From: Tepidiforma sp.
GTDB taxonomy: Bacteria > Chloroflexota > Dehalococcoidia > Tepidiformales > Tepidiformaceae
Reading direction: 5' to 3'
Length of the DNA: 64,000 nucleotides
Assembly (NCBI RefSeq): GCF_026003995.1
Contig: NZ_BPIG01000001.1
Span: forward strand, 186,001 to 250,000
Part shown: piece by piece, positions 59,961 through 64,000 of the stretch
Numbering within the stretch: position 1 is the stretch's first letter
How the letters are laid out: every line of letters starts with the position of its first letter
The notes under the pieces: generated by a model
Told to the model about the DNA's origin: nothing
What the model saw: the letters and a program-made list of their open reading frames with translations, nothing else
Databases searched by the model: none
Translations under genes and position numbers: made by a program

Positions 59961-62066
59961 CTAGGCCGGGACCGCGACGGCGGCTTGCTCGGTCACGAGG
60001 CTGGCGATGTCGACGATGAGGCCGAGGGTGCCGTCGCCGAGGATGGTTGCGCCGGTGAGGCCTTTCCGCGTGCCGAGCATGTCGCCGAGCGATTTGACGA
60101 CGACGTCCTGTTCGCCGAGCAGCCGGTCGACGATGAACGCGGCCTGCCGGTCGCCGTGGCGCGCCGCGACGACGAAGTAGCCGTCCGTCGGCAGCATCCT
60201 CGGGCGGGTATCGCCGAGCGCGGCGGCGAGGTCGATCATCGGCAGCAGCCGGTGGCGCAGCCGGAGCGTCTTCCGCCCGCCGACGGTGTGGATGTCGGCC
60301 TCGTGGTCGGCGAGCGCCTCCGTCACGGAGACGAGCGGGATGGCGTAGACGGTGCCGTTCGCGGAAACCATGAGCGCCTTCGTCGTCGCCAGCGTGAGCG
60401 GCAGCTGGATGATGACCTCGGTCCCTTTCCCCTGGACGCTGCTCACGGTGATCTGGCCGTTCAGCCGCTCGATGTTCGTCCGCACGATGTCCATGCCGAC
60501 GCCGCGCCCGGAGACGTCCGTGATCTGCTTCGCCGTCGAGAGCCCGGGCATGAAGATCCACTGCACGACCTGGTCGTCCGTGGCCGCCTCGGCGGCTTCG
60601 CGGGTCATCAGCCCTTTCTCGACCACCTTCCGCCGGAGCGCGGCGGTATCGATGCCGCGGCCGTCGTCGCGCACGGCGAGATAGATGTACGTCTCCTGGT
60701 TCCAGGCGGTGACCGAGATGGTCCCCGTCTCCGGCTTCCCGGCCGCGCGCCGCTCCTCGGGCGATTCGATGCCGTGGTCTACGGCGTTGCGGAGGATGTG
60801 CACGAGCGGGTCCGAGATCTCCTCGATGACGGAGCGGTCCAGCTCGGTCTCTTCGCCGGCGGTGACGAGGTCGACTTTCTTGCCGCACTTCACGGCGACG
60901 TCCCGCACGAGCCGGGGCAGCCGCGAGAGCACGGAGCGCACGGGCAGCATGCGGCTGCGCATGATCTGCTCCTGCAGTTCGTCGGTCACCCGGGCGAGGT
61001 GCGAGGTCGTCTCTTCGAAGTTGTCCATCAGCTCGCTCAGGCTGGCGTCGCGGAGGACGGAGCTGAGCTGTTCGCGGACCTGCTGGAGCCGCGTTCGGTC
61101 GATGACGAGTTCGCCGACGAGGTTCATCAGCCCGTCGAGCCGCTCGACATCGATGCGGACGGACTGGGAGGCCTTGCGGCCGTTGCCGCCCCGCTGCGCC
61201 TCAGCCGGCGCCTCGTCGCGCGCTTCGCCGGTCTCCTGCCGGGCGGCGGCGGGCTGCTGCGGCTCATCGCGGAAGCCCTCGATGGGGGCGGTGGCTTCTG
61301 CGGGCGGCACCTGCCGGAGCCGCACGGCGGCGACGTCGCTGACTGCTTTCAGCGCGGCGGCGACCTGGTCTTCGGACTGGCGGGTCACGAGGAGCCCCGC
61401 CATCCGGTACTCGCCGCCGCCGGCCTCGATGACGTCGCGGTCCGGCCAGCAGGCAGCGAGCCGGCCGATGCTCTCCATCTCCTGGAGCACCTGGTAGCAG
61501 CGGATCGACGGCAGCTGGCAATCGGAGGCGATGGCGACGTCGACGAAGTAGATGCCGTGTCCCTGCTCGATATCGTCCCAGCAGCATTCGAGGGCGCCCG
61601 CCGGCACCTGGTAGACCGGGACGTCCGGCGCCTCGGGCAGCGCCACGGCCGGGCCGTCGCCTTCGAGCACGGCCATCAGGTCGGCCTCGAGGCGCTCCGT
61701 TTCGATGCCCGAATCGACCCGCGTGACGACCTCATTGGCGAGCACCCGGAGCGCATCGAGCCCGGCCAGCAGCGCATCGACGACGTCCGACGTCGGCGCC
61801 CGCCGGCCCTGCCGCACCGCGTCGAGCACCGTCTCCATCGCGTGGGTGAGCGAGGCCATCTTTTTGTGGCCGATGGTGGCGCTCGAACCTTTCAGCGTGT
61901 GCGCCGCCCGGAAGATGCGCTGGACGAGCGCCGGGTCCGGCTCGCCTTCGAGCTGGACGAGCGACTGGTCGAGCAGTTCGATCTGCTCCTCCGCCTCTTC
62001 GAGGAAGAGCTTCAGGTCCTCGTCGTCGAGGTCGAACTGGAGCGGGGTTCCCTTCGTGCTGGCCAT
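59961..62066 (-). CDS. cheA: Chemotaxis sensor kinase CheA
   Basis: A 701-residue histidine kinase. HPt domain with the phospho-His in FRAAHTLKGSSATIG (His 56), a P2-like region with VPVYQVPAG...CCWDDIEQGHGIYFVDV, dimerisation helices (ERLDGLMNLVGELVIDRTRL), the ATPase boxes HILRNAVDHGIE and VRDDGRGIDTAAL, and a C-terminal CheW-like domain (VNGTVYAIPLVSVTEAL). It phosphorylates CheY and CheB. It lies 72 bp after cheW. Confidence 0.95.
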   Translation of the reverse strand: MASTKGTPLQFDLDDEDLKLFLEEAEEQIELLDQSLVQLEGEPDPALVQRIFRAAHTLKGSSATIGHKKMASLTHAMETVLDAVRQGRRAPTSDVVDALLAGLDALRVLANEVVTRVDSGIETERLEADLMAVLEGDGPAVALPEAPDVPVYQVPAGALECCWDDIEQGHGIYFVDVAIASDCQLPSIRCYQVLQEMESIGRLAACWPDRDVIEAGGGEYRMAGLLVTRQSEDQVAAALKAVSDVAAVRLRQVPPAEATAPIEGFRDEPQQPAAARQETGEARDEAPAEAQRGGNGRKASQSVRIDVERLDGLMNLVGELVIDRTRLQQVREQLSSVLRDASLSELMDNFEETTSHLARVTDELQEQIMRSRMLPVRSVLSRLPRLVRDVAVKCGKKVDLVTAGEETELDRSVIEEISDPLVHILRNAVDHGIESPEERRAAGKPETGTISVTAWNQETYIYLAVRDDGRGIDTAALRRKVVEKGLMTREAAEAATDDQVVQWIFMPGLSTAKQITDVSGRGVGMDIVRTNIERLNGQITVSSVQGKGTEVIIQLPLTLATTKALMVSANGTVYAIPLVSVTEALADHEADIHTVGGRKTLRLRHRLLPMIDLAAALGDTRPRMLPTDGYFVVAARHGDRQAAFIVDRLLGEQDVVVKSLGDMLGTRKGLTGATILGDGTLGLIVDIASLVTEQAAVAVPA

Positions 62067-62137
62067 GCGGCGGCACTCCTCGCAATCAAGGAATCAGAAT
62101 CCGTCGGTCCGTCCCGCGGCGCCGTTGCCGCCGCCGG

Positions 62138-62638
62138 TCAGGCCGCCCGGGAGAAGCTGCCGTAGTCGTCAGCCGAGGAGGGCAGCACGCCCTCGAGGTC
62201 GACGAGCGAGACGAGGCGGTCTTCCAGCTTCGCCACGCCGCGGAGGTAGCCGTTCTCCGGCCCGGCGACGATGGCGCTCGGCGGCTCGACCTGGTCGCCG
62301 GGGATGCGCATCACTTCGCTGACGGCGTCCACGATGAGCCCGACCATGCCGGTCGAGCTGCTGACGACGACGATGCGGGTCTCGGGGGTGTATTCGCTCG
62401 CCGGCACGCCGCAGCGCTTCCGCAGGTCGATGACCGGGACGACGCGGCCGCGGAGGTTGGTGATGCCCTCCACCCAGAAATCGGCGCCCGGGATGCTGGT
62501 GATCGTCTGCATGCGGACGATCTCCTGCACCGCCTGGATGTCGAGCGCGTAGTACTCATCGGCGAGCTTGAAGATGACGACGTGCTCCTCGCTGGCGGGG
62601 AGCGCAGTCGATTCAGGGGCAGCTTCGAACCTGGCCAC
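62138..62638 (-). CDS. cheW: Chemotaxis coupling protein CheW
   Basis: A 166-residue CheW. It has VVIFKLADEYYALDIQAVQEIVR, ITSIPGADFWVEGITNLRGRVVPVIDLRKR (the NLRG core) and IVVVSSSTGMVGLIVDAVSEVMRI. It links receptors to CheA. GTG 62638 is used since GAGGAGGA is 8-9 nt upstream. First gene of the che operon. Confidence 0.94.
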   Translation of the reverse strand: MARFEAAPESTALPASEEHVVIFKLADEYYALDIQAVQEIVRMQTITSIPGADFWVEGITNLRGRVVPVIDLRKRCGVPASEYTPETRIVVVSSSTGMVGLIVDAVSEVMRIPGDQVEPPSAIVAGPENGYLRGVAKLEDRLVSLVDLEGVLPSSADDYGSFSRAA

Positions 62639-62792
62639 GGTCGGTCCTCCTCGTGAATCCCGGCTCTCGGCCGGGGCGCTAGAAAAAGCTACGAACCGAC
62701 GGGGAAGGGCGGGCATCCGCGGCTTCCCCCAATGCGCCTCCGGATCTCCCCTAACCCGTCCCCGCCCCGTGGGGGAATCGTCACTGCGGGCC

Positions 62793-62821
62793 TAGGGTTT
62801 CCGCGGATTTCGTGCCGATAG
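62793..62821 (+). promoter_or_regulatory. Sigma-28-like flagellar promoter before fliM
   Basis: TAGGGTTT (62793-62800) followed by 13 nt and GCCGATAG (62814-62821), close to the flagellar sigma consensus TAAAGTTT...GCCGATAA but with 13 in place of 11 nt. It lies about 38 nt before fliM. Position in front of a flagellar gene adds support. Confidence 0.4.
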
Positions 62822-62858
62822 TCACTACAGGGACACTGCGGGAGGAGGCAGGCCGCCC

Positions 62859-63905
62859 ATGGCATCCGACAACGCCGTCCTCACCCAGCGCGAAATCGAT
62901 GCGCTCCTCAGCGCCGATGTGAGCCAGCTCGATGCGGACACCATCGTCGCGATGCCGCCCCCTGCGCGGAAGGACGGCGGCCGCCGCGTGAAGCCGTACG
63001 ACTTCCGCCACCCTGAGAAGCTCTCCAAGGAGCAGCTCCGCGGCCTCCAGATCATCCAGCAGGGCGTCGCCGGCTCGATGGCGGCGAACTTCTCGGCGCG
63101 GCTCCGCGCTCCCGTCGAATCCCGGCTCAGCGCCCTCGAACGCGGCATCTACGAGGAGTACGTCAGCCAGCTCGGCACCCAGTCCGTCGTCATCATCATC
63201 GATATGTCCCCCCTGCAGGGGTACGCGGTCACGGCCTTCGGGCTCGATGTCGCTTTCGGCATCATCGACCGGCTCCTCGGCGGCAAAGGGAAGCGGGCAC
63301 CGCGGGTGCTGAACCGCGACCTCACCGACATCGAGATCGCGCTCATCCGCCACATCGGGATGGACGTCGCGCGGTCGCTCATCGAACCGTGGGCGCGCAT
63401 CGTCGAGCTGACGCCGGATGTGTCGGAGCTGGCGCTCGGGCCGCAGGTGATGCACGCGATCCCGCCCTCCGAATTCGTCATCACCGCCTGGTACGAGATC
63501 CGGCTCGCCGAGCAGACGGGCGGGATTTCGCTCTGCTTCCCGCTCACCATCCTCGAGCAGATCCTGCCGAAGCTGACCGGCCAGAGCCTCTTCGACAACC
63601 GCCCGGCGCGGAAGGCGAAGGAGGACGAGCGCGTCCGCGAGGAGCAGGTGCTGCCCATGAGCGTCCTGCTCCGCGCCATCCTCGGCTCGGCGCGCGTGCC
63701 GGCGGTCGACCTCGCGCGGCTCGAGCCGGGGGACATCATCGTCCTCGACCGGGAGATCGACGAGCCGCTGCGGCTCATGGTCGGCAACTGCGAGCGGTTC
63801 GCCGGCGTCCCGGGCACGCGCGGCCGGCGGCTGGCGCTACAGGTGACGGGCATGGTTGACGATGATGGTTGGGTGAGACCGTTCGAGGATGTCGCCAATG
63901 GCTAG
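62859..63905 (+). CDS. fliM: Flagellar motor switch protein FliM
   Basis: A 348-residue FliM. The CheY-binding N-terminus LTQREIDALLSAD is clear. PYDFRHPEKLSKEQLRGLQII starts the middle CheC-like domain, and the C-terminal SpoA domain is seen (VLLRAILGSARVPAVDLARLEPGDIIVLDREID). It forms the C-ring that sets rotation sense. ATG with GGGAGGAGG upstream. It is divergent from the che operon, and the next gene overlaps it by 8 bp. Confidence 0.95.
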   Translation: MASDNAVLTQREIDALLSADVSQLDADTIVAMPPPARKDGGRRVKPYDFRHPEKLSKEQLRGLQIIQQGVAGSMAANFSARLRAPVESRLSALERGIYEEYVSQLGTQSVVIIIDMSPLQGYAVTAFGLDVAFGIIDRLLGGKGKRAPRVLNRDLTDIEIALIRHIGMDVARSLIEPWARIVELTPDVSELALGPQVMHAIPPSEFVITAWYEIRLAEQTGGISLCFPLTILEQILPKLTGQSLFDNRPARKAKEDERVREEQVLPMSVLLRAILGSARVPAVDLARLEPGDIIVLDREIDEPLRLMVGNCERFAGVPGTRGRRLALQVTGMVDDDGWVRPFEDVANG

Positions 63906-64000
63906 CGCGATCCCGATCCGCGCGGTGCTCATGTCGTCGGAGATCATGAACGGGGGGTCCGGCTTCCACCGGCTCGTCTTCAAGGTCGACGGCGGCCGCG
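63898..64000 (+). CDS. Partial gene after fliM, unknown
   Basis: The first 34 codons of a gene that starts within the last 8 bp of fliM and runs off the window (MASAIPIRAVLMSSEIMNG...). Coupling to fliM suggests a flagellar role; fliN/fliY usually follows fliM, but the visible part does not show a known motif. Confidence 0.5.
   Translation, partial: MASAIPIRAVLMSSEIMNGGSGFHRLVFKVDGGR

Noticed and set aside
1..64000. Prophage, insertion sequence or defence island
   Set aside because: I found no integrase, transposase, phage structural gene, restriction or CRISPR gene, and composition looks even throughout.

Overview
The window is GC-rich (roughly 70 percent), densely coded, and carries no rRNA, no CRISPR array and no recognisable insertion sequence. 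Gene content points to a monoderm, probably thermophilic member of the Chloroflexota. The grounds are a Tad/Flp pilus locus without a secretin, three LLM-type flavin/F420 oxidoreductases, many acyl-CoA genes, flagellar genes with a CheC/CheD-type chemotaxis set, and many genes with a -10 box only 6-8 nt before the start codon. Placement near the Dehalococcoidia/Tepidiforma-like lineages is my inference and was not tested by search.

Layout. (1) 1-2.0 kb: the 5' part of an LLM oxidoreductase, divergent from a marR gene. (2) 2.0-11.0 kb: prepilin peptidase and a Tad pilus operon (flp, tadE, tadG-like VWA protein, cpaB, cpaE, cpaF, tadB, tadC); cpaB is split by a one-base homopolymer insertion. 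(3) 11.4-17.4 kb: an ICMT-like methyltransferase, tRNA-Gly(TCC) and an envelope-polysaccharide group (GT4 with a second homopolymer frameshift, flippase, GT87-like transferase, GT2). (4) 17.4-27 kb: acyl-CoA dehydrogenase, MBL hydrolase plus an acyl-ligase/ACP/acyltransferase fusion, and a SAM-I riboswitch controlling a threonine synthase-like gene, a NIL-domain gene and a MoaD/ThiS-like gene; then a lipoprotein metallopeptidase, enoyl-CoA hydratase and DUF402. (5) 27-34.3 kb: coaE, a CbbQ/MoxR ATPase, a metallophosphoesterase, a CbbO/NorD-like VWA protein and a histidine phosphatase. (6) 34.3-46.9 kb: rarA, mutS2, two more LLM enzymes, small zinc ribbons, DUF402, an M23-like protein, a matrixin and a lipoprotein. 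(7) 47-54.5 kb: acyl-CoA dehydrogenase, acetyl-CoA synthetase, a pair of family III CoA-transferases and a family I CoA-transferase. (8) 54.5-64 kb: a flippase-like membrane protein, PAP2 phosphatase, the che operon cheW-A-C-D-Y-B-R, and divergent fliM with a following partial gene.

The most interesting unit is the SAM-riboswitch operon at 22.2-24.3 kb. A methionine-pathway switch over a PLP threonine synthase-like enzyme, a NIL domain and a ubiquitin-like sulfur carrier suggests a sulfur-carrier-dependent route to homocysteine/methionine, and an 11-codon methionine-containing leader ORF lies between switch and enzyme. Other points of note: an identical -35 and a shared inverted-repeat promoter in front of two separate oxidoreductase/dehydrogenase genes, an unequal pair of CoA-transferase subunits, and a triple-domain acyl-ligase/ACP/PlsC protein.
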